DNA of 64,000 bases from NCBI GenBank assembly GCA_910574715.1, contig CAJTCH010000006.1, positions 62,001-126,000 of the forward strand, in the 5' to 3' direction. This document shows, piece after piece, positions 45,770-54,556 of the stretch. The stretch's first letter is position 1. Each line of letters starts with the position of its first letter. A program made the translations under genes and the position numbers. Source of the stretch: Lachnospiraceae bacterium (lineage in GTDB: Bacteria; Bacillota; Clostridia; Lachnospirales; Lachnospiraceae). The notes below the pieces were generated by a model. That model searched no databases. It was not told the DNA's origin and saw only the letters and a program-made list of their open reading frames with translations.

Positions 45770-47095
45770 TTAGAATTCTTTCATCGTCTTCGGAGACCAT
45801 CCGCACACCTGGTCGCCGCAGAACATCGAGTTGTTCTCCATGATAATCGAACCGTCCTCTCTGACTGACGGCCCTAAGATCTCATCGTCCGCCCATCCGC
45901 CAGAGAGCCCGTCTCTGGCCAATGCCTGCAATTCGCCCAAGACCGTCTCCATCGGAGGCAATTCGATCAGCTGAGACACATTGCCGCAGGATACGATGGC
46001 GTCACATTTCTCATCCAAGGTAACAAGAGGCTGAGACTGTCCGTCACGTCCGGTGCACTCATTCGTGATACCTACCGTCTTCACCCCTGCGTCTTCAAGC
46101 GCCACGATACATCCGACGAAGTCCGCGTCTGGATTCCCATAGCCTTCTTCCGCTACGACTGCGCCGTCCGCTCCCAGACTGTTGGCAATCTGTGCTACGA
46201 AGAGGGCCGATCTCTCCTTCTGCTCCAGCGCAACGTTCAGGTTAGACATGATGACTCCCAGGAAATTGATCGTCTTCCCATGCTCTTTATAAAGCGCCTT
46301 GATATTCGGACAGTTCTGGAAATCATAGGTTGCCCACTTAGAAGATACCGGCATAAAGCTTCCGGATACCATGGCCCCGTCTAAGATCTCATTGGGATGC
46401 ATCACGGTCGGCACCACATGATTCATATCCCAGCCATACACAAGGTCGTTATATCCCATCTCTTCCATCTGTGACTGCGGCTGCATTACATAGACTACTG
46501 AAGGAAGCTTCTCTACATCAGCATCGCGCCTGATCATACCTCCCAGCTCATACACTTCCGTATCTTCCGGGGTCAAGTCTTTCACACACGCCCCGATGAA
46601 CTCGGCGAGCTTATGCCCTGCCCTTCTTAACGCATCATTCTTCTTCTGCTGCTCATTTCTCTCGAATTCCTCATTCGTATCCGCAACCAGAACAATATTG
46701 TTAAGCTGTCCGAAATATGTATACTTCTGCCCCTCTCCGCTCATATCGATCACGCCGTCCTGGAAGCCGCCCCAATGTCTGCCTACTACGAGTACACTGC
46801 AGTTCTTAAGCGCATAGGTCTCACCCTCTCCGGCCTTGGCCAGATCACCTGTATAACCAGGGAAGATACTTCTTCCGTCCGGCCGGATCCTTGGCTCGAT
46901 CGCTTCCTTCACAGGACACATACGGATCTTGTCTCCTGGCTTCGCGATATACAGCTCTGCCTCTGTGATCCTCTCATCTTCCCGGATATACGCCAGTGCC
47001 TCTTCCTTGTTGATAGTAAGGACGCCGTCTCTCAGGGACAACTGCTCCCCGAAAACGATATCTTTCACATAGAAATTACCGATCTCTAACTTCAT
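45770..47095 (-). CDS. Glycine/sarcosine/betaine reductase component B, alpha/beta subunit proprotein (GrdE/G/I type)
   Basis: Partner of the selenocysteine subunit, 441 aa. Family proteins are made as a proprotein and self-cleave to leave a pyruvoyl group that binds the substrate amine. Conserved segments include VGRHWGGFQDGVIDMSG (about residue 105), MHPNEILDGAMVSGS (232-246), VVAEEGYGNPDADF (313-326) and GITNECTGRDG (342-352). In characterised GrdE a Cys near residue 242 is the pyruvoyl precursor; here that region has Ser residues (S244, S246). AAGGAGGAAGACC precedes the ATG. It is first in the operon, 16 bp before the selenoprotein gene. Confidence 0.92.
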   Translation of the reverse strand: MKLEIGNFYVKDIVFGEQLSLRDGVLTINKEEALAYIREDERITEAELYIAKPGDKIRMCPVKEAIEPRIRPDGRSIFPGYTGDLAKAGEGETYALKNCSVLVVGRHWGGFQDGVIDMSGEGQKYTYFGQLNNIVLVADTNEEFERNEQQKKNDALRRAGHKLAEFIGACVKDLTPEDTEVYELGGMIRRDADVEKLPSVVYVMQPQSQMEEMGYNDLVYGWDMNHVVPTVMHPNEILDGAMVSGSFMPVSSKWATYDFQNCPNIKALYKEHGKTINFLGVIMSNLNVALEQKERSALFVAQIANSLGADGAVVAEEGYGNPDADFVGCIVALEDAGVKTVGITNECTGRDGQSQPLVTLDEKCDAIVSCGNVSQLIELPPMETVLGELQALARDGLSGGWADDEILGPSVREDGSIIMENNSMFCGDQVCGWSPKTMKEF

Positions 47096-47145
47096 GGTCT
47101 TCCTCCTTGTTCATTCATGCAGTTTTACTATTTTTTCATTTTAGC

Positions 47146-47200
47146 AAGCGCGCTTATTTGTTAAATCATATAACAAATATATCAATAAGCGCGCTTATTG
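47146..47200. promoter_or_regulatory. Paired palindromic operators for the TetR regulator
   Basis: CAATAAGCG / CGCTTATTG is a perfect 18-bp palindrome (47183-47200). A shorter copy, AAGCGCGCTT, lies at 47146-47155, its centre 41 bp away, about four helical turns. Between them ATTTGTTA / TAACAAAT (47156-47178) forms a further inverted repeat. The full-length copy sits between the -35 and -10 boxes of the reductase promoter. Confidence 0.8.
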
Positions 47201-47204
47201 TCAA
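47176..47204 (-). promoter_or_regulatory. Promoter of the reductase component B operon
   Basis: Perfect TTGACA (47199-47204) and TATATT (47176-47181) with a 17-bp spacer that is almost entirely the 18-bp palindrome, so binding of a repressor would block RNA polymerase. Confidence 0.85.
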
Positions 47205-47266
47205 TATATTTTTATAACATATAGACATTTTCTATTCTAATCTTATGGACTATCCTTCTTTGCATA

Positions 47267-47275
47267 TGTTATAAT
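47267..47275 (+). promoter_or_regulatory. tetR promoter (extended -10)
   Basis: TGTTATAAT is an extended -10 element (TG, one base, TATAAT) 37 bp before the tetR ATG. The -35 region is poor. Confidence 0.6.
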
Positions 47276-47312
47276 CAGAGAAATTAAGTATTTTAAGGAA
47301 CTGGTAAACAAC

Positions 47313-47957
47313 ATGGGGAATGAAAAAGAGAATCAAAAGAGACAAAATACCATCCGCTTCATCGAAGCGACGCAAGAACTGATCGAAACAGACGGGCTTA
47401 AGAACCTGTCTATCCGTAAGATCGCGGACAAAGCTGGTTTTCACAACTCAACCATCTATCTGTATTTTAAGGATATCGAAGAACTGATCCTCCTCGCCTC
47501 GATCAAGTATTTTAACGAATACAGCAAGAATCTGTCTGAACTGAGTTCCTGGAAGCTCCGTCCAAGGGAACATTTCCTGTCCGTATGGGATTTTTTCGCG
47601 CAGGCTGTTTTTCAGAATCCCAATGTCTTCTATAATTTTTTCTTCGGAAAACACAGCGACGACCTTACAGGCATTATGACGCAATACTATGAGCTTTTCC
47701 CGGAAGAGCGGGAAAAATATACTCCTCAGATCGAAGATATGTATTACGGGAAGAATATATGGGACCGGTGTATGGGTCTTCTTCTTCCGCTGGCGGATGT
47801 GGCTCCGGGTATTAAAAACAGCAATCTGAACATCATCAATGATATTACCGTAAGCTATGTCAAATATCTCCTGGAACAAAAATGCCAGAATCCGGAGCTG
47901 GACTCTGATATGCTCACTGATAAGATGATGCAGATGCTGAAATTTGTGATCAATTAA
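47313..47957 (+). CDS. TetR-family transcriptional regulator
   Basis: DNA-binding regulator, 214 aa. The N-terminal helix-turn-helix follows the TetR pattern (NLSIRKIADKAGFHNSTIYLYF, in part, about residues 31-53), and the rest is a helical ligand-binding domain. It is transcribed divergently from the reductase operon and the two palindromes between them are its likely operators, so it probably senses the substrate of the reductase. The ATG at 47313 has only a weak ribosome site (AAGGAAC about 14 bases upstream), which would keep its level low. Confidence 0.92.
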   Translation: MGNEKENQKRQNTIRFIEATQELIETDGLKNLSIRKIADKAGFHNSTIYLYFKDIEELILLASIKYFNEYSKNLSELSSWKLRPREHFLSVWDFFAQAVFQNPNVFYNFFFGKHSDDLTGIMTQYYELFPEEREKYTPQIEDMYYGKNIWDRCMGLLLPLADVAPGIKNSNLNIINDITVSYVKYLLEQKCQNPELDSDMLTDKMMQMLKFVIN

Positions 47958-47992
47958 AAAACTGCCGGGAAACGTATGTTGCTTCCCGGCAG
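47955..47992 (-). terminator. Terminator after the AraC gene
   Basis: CTGCCGGGAA / TTCCCGGCAG with an 11-nt loop is followed on the minus strand by TTTTTT. It sits between the convergent tetR and araC-type genes and may also stop tetR transcripts. Confidence 0.88.
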
Positions 47993-48000
47993 CCAAAACT

Positions 48001-48855
48001 CTACCTGTCTATGATCTTATTCTTCTGCCGGTATTCCCTTGGGGATACCCCGTACACTCCCTTGAACGCCCTGGAGAAATGCAGCAGATTGGGATATCCT
48101 ACAGACGCCCCGATATCCCCCACCGAATCATCACCGATGATCAGAGCGTCCGCCGCCTTGCTCATACGGTATCGGATCAGGAACTCCTGAGGAGACTGGC
48201 CCACCGCCTTCTTGAACACCTTCCCGAAATAACTGCGGTCCAGCTTGCATCTCCTTGCGATATCCTCCACTGTGATATCCTTGTCGTAGTTGTGTTCGAT
48301 GTACACAACGGCCTCTCTCGCATAGAACTCGCCAAGCTTCCCGCCCTGGAGCTGTTTTTTGGACGCCGAATACTTGATCAGGCAGTCAAGAAACAGATAC
48401 AGATGCCCGATCACTTCCATATTAGAGGCATTCTGGCTTCGGACGATAGCCAGCATACGCTCCTTAAGCGTCTCGCCGTACTCAGGCGCCGCCAGATGAT
48501 ACAGCGGTGTCTTGTGCGAAAGCCCCGCAAGCTCCACGCACTCCTTCGCGCGCAGCCCGCCGAATTCCACCCACACATACTCCCATGGCTCGTCATTGTC
48601 GGCATAGTAGGTATTGACATATCCCGGCTCGATTATGAAGCCGTTGCCCGCCTCAATATCATAATACGTCGCGTCCCCCTTCTCATCATTGGCATGCAGG
48701 CATCCCTTTCCTGAGATCACATAATGAAAGAGATAATTGTTCCTTACATACGGGCCGAACGAGTGCAGCGGTTCACACTGCTCATACCCATACTGGTATA
48801 CTGTCAGATCCATAAAGCGCTCATCCTGAAACACAGAAAATAAATAATTTGTCAT
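48001..48855 (-). CDS. AraC-family regulator with cupin sensor domain (MsmR/RafR-like)
   Basis: One-component regulator, 284 aa. The N-terminal half is an AraC-ligand cupin (FHYVISGKGCLHAN, GNGFIIEPGYVNTYYAD, VWVEFGG). The C-terminal third has two helix-turn-helix units (ITVEDIARRCKLDRSYFGKV and SVGDIGASVGYPNLLHFSRAFK in part). It is divergent from the binding protein, permease and alpha-galactosidase genes, which it probably activates in response to an alpha-galactoside. Its promoter is at 48959-48988. Confidence 0.93.
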   Translation of the reverse strand: MTNYLFSVFQDERFMDLTVYQYGYEQCEPLHSFGPYVRNNYLFHYVISGKGCLHANDEKGDATYYDIEAGNGFIIEPGYVNTYYADNDEPWEYVWVEFGGLRAKECVELAGLSHKTPLYHLAAPEYGETLKERMLAIVRSQNASNMEVIGHLYLFLDCLIKYSASKKQLQGGKLGEFYAREAVVYIEHNYDKDITVEDIARRCKLDRSYFGKVFKKAVGQSPQEFLIRYRMSKAADALIIGDDSVGDIGASVGYPNLLHFSRAFKGVYGVSPREYRQKNKIIDR

Positions 48856-49209
48856 AAAGCGATTCCCCTTTTCTCGTTCATTCCTTTATTTTCGTTATAT
48901 TGCTCAAAACTGCACTATCTATTTTGTGGAAAGTCACGAAAATCTCTCCATTTCATTTATTATATATCATAATACGTCTGTATTTCAACATTTTCTTTAT
49001 AATATCGCATTATGATAAAATCCCGTCCCATCAGAATATTTACCTTTTCACAGCAGACTGCTATTATTTTACCTGTAAATTACATAAAATTCATGCAACC
49101 TAACGAAACTGTCCATTCTGTTTAACAGGCCGGCTTGTCCGAATTGTTACTAATCTGCAGAGTGCGTCGGGACAGTCAATATGCATGAAGGAAAAAGGAG
49201 AGGTGTGGA
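48856..49209. other. Divergent control region between araC-type and sugar transport genes
   Basis: Gene-free, A/T-rich. It holds the araC promoter (48959-48988) and a plus-strand TATAAT at 48998-49003 without a good -35, as expected for an activated promoter. I see no catabolite-repression element close to consensus. Confidence 0.5.
48959..48988 (-). promoter_or_regulatory. araC-type gene promoter
   Basis: TTGAAA (48983-48988) and TATAAT (48959-48964) with an 18-bp spacer. Confidence 0.7.
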
Positions 49210-50496
49210 ATGAAAAGAAGAGTAATTGCCACAACGCTTGTGGCAGCAATGCTGATTGGGACTGTTTTCTCAGCCAGTGGCTGCAGCTCCGACAGCAGCG
49301 CAGACGGAAAGACCCATATCACCATGCTTCAGTACAAGCCGGAAGCTGTCAAGGCTTTCGAGAAGATGGAAGAGGAATTCAATGCGACACACGACGACAT
49401 CGTGCTGCATATCGAATCTCCTAACGATGCCATGACCGTACTGAAAACACGTTTCATCAAGGAGGATGCCCCAGATATCATCGGAATCGGCGGTGACGTC
49501 AATTTTTCCAACTTCCTGGATGCCGAGATGCTGATGGATATCTCAGATTTTGAAGGGCTTTCACTGATCAAACAAGCCTACTTAGACATCGACAAGAACC
49601 TGGAATTCGTTCCGATGGACGGCGTGTACGCAGTTCCTTACGTGGCTAATGCCGCGGGTGTTCTGTACAACAGGGAGATGTTTGAGGACAACGACTGGGA
49701 GATCCCGACCACATGGACTGAATTTATGGATCTGTGCGATGAGATCAAGTCCTCCGGACAGCAGCCGTTATACTTCGGTTACAAAGATGTATGGACCTGT
49801 CTGGCGCCGTGGAACGCACTTGCCTGTGATCTGGCTCCTGCAGATGTTTGTCGCCAGGTGAACAAAGGCGAGACGAAATTTATCGATGAATATCCGGAAG
49901 TTGCAGAGAAGATGCTTGAACTGCTCGACCATGCACAGGATGACCCGTTTGCTTATAACTACAACGACGCATGTACCGCATTCGCAAACGGCGAGGCCGC
50001 TATGTACTGTATCGGAAGCTATGCCGTTCCGCAGATCCAGTCCGTTAACCCGGATATGGATATTGATTCCTTCGTTATGCCGGGATGTGACAACGCCGAC
50101 GACAATATTCTGAACTCCGGTGTCGACCTTCAGTTCTGTATCACGAAGGAATGTCCTGACAAAGAGGCTGCCTATGAAGTATTAAGCTTTTTATTAGAGG
50201 ACTCCACCATTCAGACTTACTTAGACGACCAGAACGCCGTACCATGTAAGGATACGGAATTCGAGCTTTCTCCTGCCCTTGACGGTATGTTAGACTACAT
50301 CAACGAAGGCAAGATGGTCGACTATCAGGATCACTACTATCCGGCAGAGATGAGCGTGGACGCTCAGATCCAGACCTTCTTATTAGACGGCGACGTAGAC
50401 AAGTTCCTGAACAAGTTCGACACTGACTGGGTGCGCTACAACCGCGACATTATCCGCAAAGTACAGGATTATGAGAAAAAGGGAGGGAATCAATAA
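49210..50496 (+). CDS. Alpha-galactoside ABC transporter substrate-binding lipoprotein (MsmE/RafE-like)
   Basis: Extracellular lipoprotein receptor, 428 aa. The signal peptide ends in a lipobox (SASGC, Cys25), followed by a family 1 binding fold with DIIGIGGDVNFSNF and a WTCLAPWNAL stretch. Together with the downstream GH36 gene and the AraC-type regulator, the substrate is most likely raffinose, melibiose or stachyose. AAGGAGAGGTGTGGA precedes the ATG. Its TAA overlaps the next ATG by one base (TAATG). Confidence 0.92.
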   Translation: MKRRVIATTLVAAMLIGTVFSASGCSSDSSADGKTHITMLQYKPEAVKAFEKMEEEFNATHDDIVLHIESPNDAMTVLKTRFIKEDAPDIIGIGGDVNFSNFLDAEMLMDISDFEGLSLIKQAYLDIDKNLEFVPMDGVYAVPYVANAAGVLYNREMFEDNDWEIPTTWTEFMDLCDEIKSSGQQPLYFGYKDVWTCLAPWNALACDLAPADVCRQVNKGETKFIDEYPEVAEKMLELLDHAQDDPFAYNYNDACTAFANGEAAMYCIGSYAVPQIQSVNPDMDIDSFVMPGCDNADDNILNSGVDLQFCITKECPDKEAAYEVLSFLLEDSTIQTYLDDQNAVPCKDTEFELSPALDGMLDYINEGKMVDYQDHYYPAEMSVDAQIQTFLLDGDVDKFLNKFDTDWVRYNRDIIRKVQDYEKKGGNQ

Positions 50497-51347
50497 TGAA
50501 TAAAAAACTCAGCAGAAACCAGACCTTTTTATTAATTACAGTCCCTGTCCTGGCATTGTTCTTCTGTTTTAACACTCTGCCGCTGATCAAGGGCCTGATC
50601 TACAGCTTCACGAACTTCAAAGGCTTCGGAAGCTACGACTGGGTAGGTATGCGTAACTATGCCGACTTATTTACCGATGCGCGTGTCGGGAAATCCTACC
50701 TCTTTACTTTTAAATTCGCGATTCTGGCAACCGTTCTGACGAATGTGATCGCCCTGCTCCTCGCACTGGGACTAAACGGCAAGATCAAAGCCAAGAGCGC
50801 TTTAAGAGGTATGTACTTCGTTCCGAGAATCCTTGGAGGACTGGTTGTAGGTTATATCTTCGGATATATCTTCACATACATCCTTCCAGCACTGACCGGA
50901 ACCGGAAGCATGCTCTCCAACACGAAGACCGCATGGATCGCTATCGTGATCGTTGCCGCGTGGCAGTCCATCGCTCAGACGACCCTCATCTACATCTCTG
51001 GTCTTCAGACCGTACCGGAAGACGTATATGAGGCAGGCGCGATCGACGGCGCAACCGGATGGTTAAGCTTCAAGTCACTGACTTTCCCGCTGATCATCCC
51101 GTTCTTCAGCATCAACATGGTATTAAGCATGAAAGACTTCCTGATGGTATTCGACCAGATCATGGCGTTGACCAAGGGCGGTCCTGCACAGAGTACCGAG
51201 TCCATCTCATTCTTGATCTACAACAATGGTATGGGCGGCGGACAGTTCGGTTTCCAGAGCGCTAACGCGGTTATCTTCTTCATCGTGATCGTTGCGATCT
51301 CTGTTGCCCAGCTTACTATTACAGGAAAGAAGGAGGAACAGTTATAA
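50496..51347 (+). CDS. Sugar ABC transporter permease (MsmF/RafF-like)
   Basis: CUT1 permease, 283 aa, six membrane segments. The EAA loop is VYEAGAIDGATGWLSFKSLT (about residues 177-196), and ALTKGGPAQST near residue 230 is typical of MalF-like subunits. It overlaps both neighbouring genes by one base, so all three transporter genes are coupled. Confidence 0.94.
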   Translation: MNKKLSRNQTFLLITVPVLALFFCFNTLPLIKGLIYSFTNFKGFGSYDWVGMRNYADLFTDARVGKSYLFTFKFAILATVLTNVIALLLALGLNGKIKAKSALRGMYFVPRILGGLVVGYIFGYIFTYILPALTGTGSMLSNTKTAWIAIVIVAAWQSIAQTTLIYISGLQTVPEDVYEAGAIDGATGWLSFKSLTFPLIIPFFSINMVLSMKDFLMVFDQIMALTKGGPAQSTESISFLIYNNGMGGGQFGFQSANAVIFFIVIVAISVAQLTITGKKEEQL

Positions 51348-52195
51348 TGAAACAGAAAAATAAAGTTGCGGCTACCACTAATTGGCCGCTTACCATCCTT
51401 TTGATCGTTGGCTGCCTGACTGTTATCTTCCCGCTATATATGGCGCTTGTGATCGCATTCAAGAAACCGTCAGAGATGACGAACGACATTGCCGGAGCGT
51501 TAAGCCTTCCGAAGAGCTGGAGCCTTGAAAACTTCGCGGAAGCCATGCGTGTTACAGACTTCTGGCACTCCCTGGGATACAGTGTCATGATCACTGTTGT
51601 GACCGTAGTTCTTGCCATCCTGCTCCACTCCCTTGCCGGATACGCGATCGGAAGAAGCATGGCTAAGAGCAAATTCTACAAAGTATCCTACCTCTATATC
51701 GTAAGCGGTATGTTCGTACCTTTCGCGATCCTGATGATGCCTCTGGTAAAGCAGACCGCGCAAATGGGTATTGACAACTGGTTCGGAGTTATATTATGCT
51801 ATCTGGTGTTCTATATGCCGATGAATGTAATGCTCTACTCCGGCTACTTGAAGAACATCCCAATCGCACTTGAGGAAGCTGCTTTCGTGGACGGCGCCAC
51901 CACATGGTCGACCTACTGGAAGATCATCTTCCCGATCATGACGCCGATGCACGCTACAGTTGCCGTACTGACAGCCCTTGGAACCTGGAACGATGTTATG
52001 ACACCGCTTGTCATTATGTCCGGTACAGGCGTTAACACACTGCCTCTGGCACAGCTTACATTCCAGACTCAGTTCGGTACGAATTACAACCTGGCATTCG
52101 CTTCTTACTTGCTGGCATTGCTGCCGATCCTGATCTTCTATCTTGTATGCCAGAAGCAGATCATCAACGGTGTTGTAAACGGTGCGGTAAAATAA
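51347..52195 (+). CDS. Sugar ABC transporter permease (MsmG/RafG-like)
   Basis: CUT1 permease, 282 aa, six membrane segments. The EAA loop reads LEEAAFVDGATTWSTYWKII (about residues 175-194) and the C-terminus is NGVVNGAVK, a MalG-type tail. No ATPase gene follows, so an ATPase encoded elsewhere is needed. It lies 28 bp before the alpha-galactosidase gene. Confidence 0.94.
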   Translation: MKQKNKVAATTNWPLTILLIVGCLTVIFPLYMALVIAFKKPSEMTNDIAGALSLPKSWSLENFAEAMRVTDFWHSLGYSVMITVVTVVLAILLHSLAGYAIGRSMAKSKFYKVSYLYIVSGMFVPFAILMMPLVKQTAQMGIDNWFGVILCYLVFYMPMNVMLYSGYLKNIPIALEEAAFVDGATTWSTYWKIIFPIMTPMHATVAVLTALGTWNDVMTPLVIMSGTGVNTLPLAQLTFQTQFGTNYNLAFASYLLALLPILIFYLVCQKQIINGVVNGAVK

Positions 52196-52223
52196 GACTT
52201 AATACTGAAACGAGGACAAACTT

Positions 52224-54473
52224 ATGGCTATTTTATTTGACAGCACGAGCAGACTTTTTACTTTGACAACAGCCCATAGTATGTACCAGATGAAAGCAGA
52301 CAGGTATGGAGTATTACTCCATACCTGGTTTGGTATGAAGGGCTCTGCTTTTGATTATTCCTACCGGATCGCTTATGCGGACAGAGGCTTCTCCGGCAAC
52401 CTGTACGACGCGGGCGATGACCGGACTTACTCCCTGGACGCGCTTCCTCTGGAGTTCCCGGCCTACGGAAGCGGCGATTACCGCGCCGCGGCTCTTAAAG
52501 TCCGTTACCCGGACGGCACTTCTGCGTGCGACCTGCGTTACCTGAAACACGAGATCCGCGAAGGCAAATACTCTCTTCCGGGTCTTCCCGCACTCTATGA
52601 CGCGCCGGATCAGGAACAGCAGGCACATGAGACACCTGCTCCCGCCGGATGCAGATGCGGTTCCAGGTCCGATACACTGATCATCACTCTGGAAGACACC
52701 CGCCGCATGTTCTATGTCCATCTCTACTACGGCGTCATGGAAGATCTGGATATCATCACAAGGGCGGTCTGCGTTGAAAACCACAGCGAAGACGACATCT
52801 ACCTCGAGAACATCCAGAGCGTCTGCGTCGATTATCTGCACGGCGAATACGACCTGCATACCTTCTACGGCCGCCATGTAAAAGAACGGAATTATCAGCG
52901 CTCGCCGCTGATGCACGGGAGCCAGTCCGTAGGAAGCACGCGCGGAACCTCCAGTCACCAGTATAACCCGTTCCTTATCCTCTCTGACAGGGATACGACA
53001 GAAGACACCGGAAACTGTTACGGTTTTTCTTTCCTGTACAGCGGGGACTTCCTGGGGAACGCCGAGCTTGACCAGTATAACCAGACCCGTCTCCTCCTTG
53101 GTATCCATCCTGATAACTTCTGCTACTGTGTAAAGCCAGCGGAACGCTTCTATGCACCGGAAGCAGCATTGGCTTACTCCGCCCAGGGACTTGGCCGGTT
53201 ATCTCGTATCTTCCACCAGGCTTACCGCACCCATCTGTGCCGGGGCAAATGGACCGCTAAGAGACGGCCGGTCCTGCTGAATGACTGGGAAGGCGTGTAT
53301 TTCGATTTTGACGGAGACAAGCTGATACAGATGGCAAGGGACGCGGCAGATCTCGGCATAGAACTCTTCGTCATGGACGACGGATGGTTCGGCAAACGCG
53401 ACCTGGATGTGTCCGGCCTCGGGGACTGGACGGTGAATGAGAAGAAGCTTGGCTGTACGCTTAAGGAGCTGTCTGACCAGATCCACGGCCTTGGACTTCA
53501 GTTCGGTATCTGGTTTGAACCGGAAGGGATCAATGAAGACAGCGACCTCTACCGTGAGCACCCTGACTGGGCCTTCACCGTTCCAGGGAAACAGCCTACC
53601 CGTTCCCGGCTTCAATTACTGCTTGATTTCTCCAGAGAGGACGTACGGGAATATATCTTCAGCCATATATGCCAGGTACTTGACTCGGCCAGGATCGAAT
53701 ATCTCAAGTGGGACTTGAACAGAAGCCTTGCAGACCTCTACAGCGCCTCTCTTCCCGCAAAGCGCCAGGGAGAAGTTATGCACCGCTATGTCTTAGGTCT
53801 CTATGATATGCTTGAAAAATTAACGCAGCGCTATCCTGATATGCTGATCGAGGGCTGCAGCGGCGGCGGCGGACGTTTTGACGCCGGAATGCTCTATTAC
53901 ACGCCCCAGATCTGGTGCAGCGACGATACCGACGCCATCGAGAGGCTCAGTATCCAGTACGGCACTTCCTTCGGCTATCCTGTCAGCACCATGGGATCCC
54001 ATGTATCCCACTGCCCCAACGAGCAGACCCGACGTATCACTCCGTTAAATACCAGGGCGACGGTTGCAATGTCCGGTACGTTCGGATATGAGCTGGACGT
54101 CAATAAGATGACCGAAGATGAGAAGACCATTGTAAAAGCTCAGATCAGGGAATTCAAGGAATATTATGACCTGATCCAGTACGGAGACTATTACCGGCTT
54201 ACCGATCCCGATACAGCAGACGCTTACCATGGATGGGAATTCGCCGCAGAAGACGGAAGCGAAGCGCTTCTTTGCATCGTCGCTCTCCAGATCCATCCTA
54301 ACGGTCCCGGACGCTGGATGTGTCTGAAGGGATTGAATGCAGACAGTATCTATACGGTAAACGATGAAGAATATCCCGGGGACGTGCTGATGAATGGCGG
54401 ACTCCTGCTCCCGACGGCTGCAGAAGAATACGAAAGCTTCCGGATCCATATCGTGGAGTGCCCTGCCGTATAA
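52224..54473 (+). CDS. GH36 alpha-galactosidase
   Basis: Cytosolic alpha-galactosidase, 749 aa, the usual length of the GH36 clan (AgaB/RafA type). The N-terminal beta-sandwich is followed by the TIM barrel: NDWEGVYFDFD, FVMDDGWFGKRD, FGIWFEPEGI, the nucleophile Asp in EYLKWDLNRS (about residue 497), EGCSGGGGRFD, and the acid/base Asp in CSDDTDA (about 566). The enzyme frees galactose from raffinose-family sugars brought in by the transporter encoded just upstream. No signal peptide is seen. The ribosome site (ACGAGGACAAACTT) is moderate. Confidence 0.96.
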   Translation: MAILFDSTSRLFTLTTAHSMYQMKADRYGVLLHTWFGMKGSAFDYSYRIAYADRGFSGNLYDAGDDRTYSLDALPLEFPAYGSGDYRAAALKVRYPDGTSACDLRYLKHEIREGKYSLPGLPALYDAPDQEQQAHETPAPAGCRCGSRSDTLIITLEDTRRMFYVHLYYGVMEDLDIITRAVCVENHSEDDIYLENIQSVCVDYLHGEYDLHTFYGRHVKERNYQRSPLMHGSQSVGSTRGTSSHQYNPFLILSDRDTTEDTGNCYGFSFLYSGDFLGNAELDQYNQTRLLLGIHPDNFCYCVKPAERFYAPEAALAYSAQGLGRLSRIFHQAYRTHLCRGKWTAKRRPVLLNDWEGVYFDFDGDKLIQMARDAADLGIELFVMDDGWFGKRDLDVSGLGDWTVNEKKLGCTLKELSDQIHGLGLQFGIWFEPEGINEDSDLYREHPDWAFTVPGKQPTRSRLQLLLDFSREDVREYIFSHICQVLDSARIEYLKWDLNRSLADLYSASLPAKRQGEVMHRYVLGLYDMLEKLTQRYPDMLIEGCSGGGGRFDAGMLYYTPQIWCSDDTDAIERLSIQYGTSFGYPVSTMGSHVSHCPNEQTRRITPLNTRATVAMSGTFGYELDVNKMTEDEKTIVKAQIREFKEYYDLIQYGDYYRLTDPDTADAYHGWEFAAEDGSEALLCIVALQIHPNGPGRWMCLKGLNADSIYTVNDEEYPGDVLMNGGLLLPTAAEEYESFRIHIVECPAV

Positions 54474-54490
54474 ATACCGCGATAAGACAA

Positions 54491-54540
54491 CAAGGGAATA
54501 TCAGGGATAGACGCCTCTGTCATCCCCTGATATTCCCTTG
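54491..54540. terminator. Long terminator hairpin after the alpha-galactosidase gene
   Basis: CAAGGGAATATCAGGGAT pairs over 18 bp (one bulged C on the other arm) with ATCCCCTGATATTCCCTTG. It lies between two convergent genes. The T-run is weak; the stem is unusually long. Confidence 0.7.
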
Positions 54541-54556
54541 ACTTATATCAAATCTG

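Noticed and set aside
48079..48714. 211-aa plus-strand frame opposite the AraC-type gene
   Set aside because: Antisense shadow of a clear regulator gene, with no motif or ribosome site.
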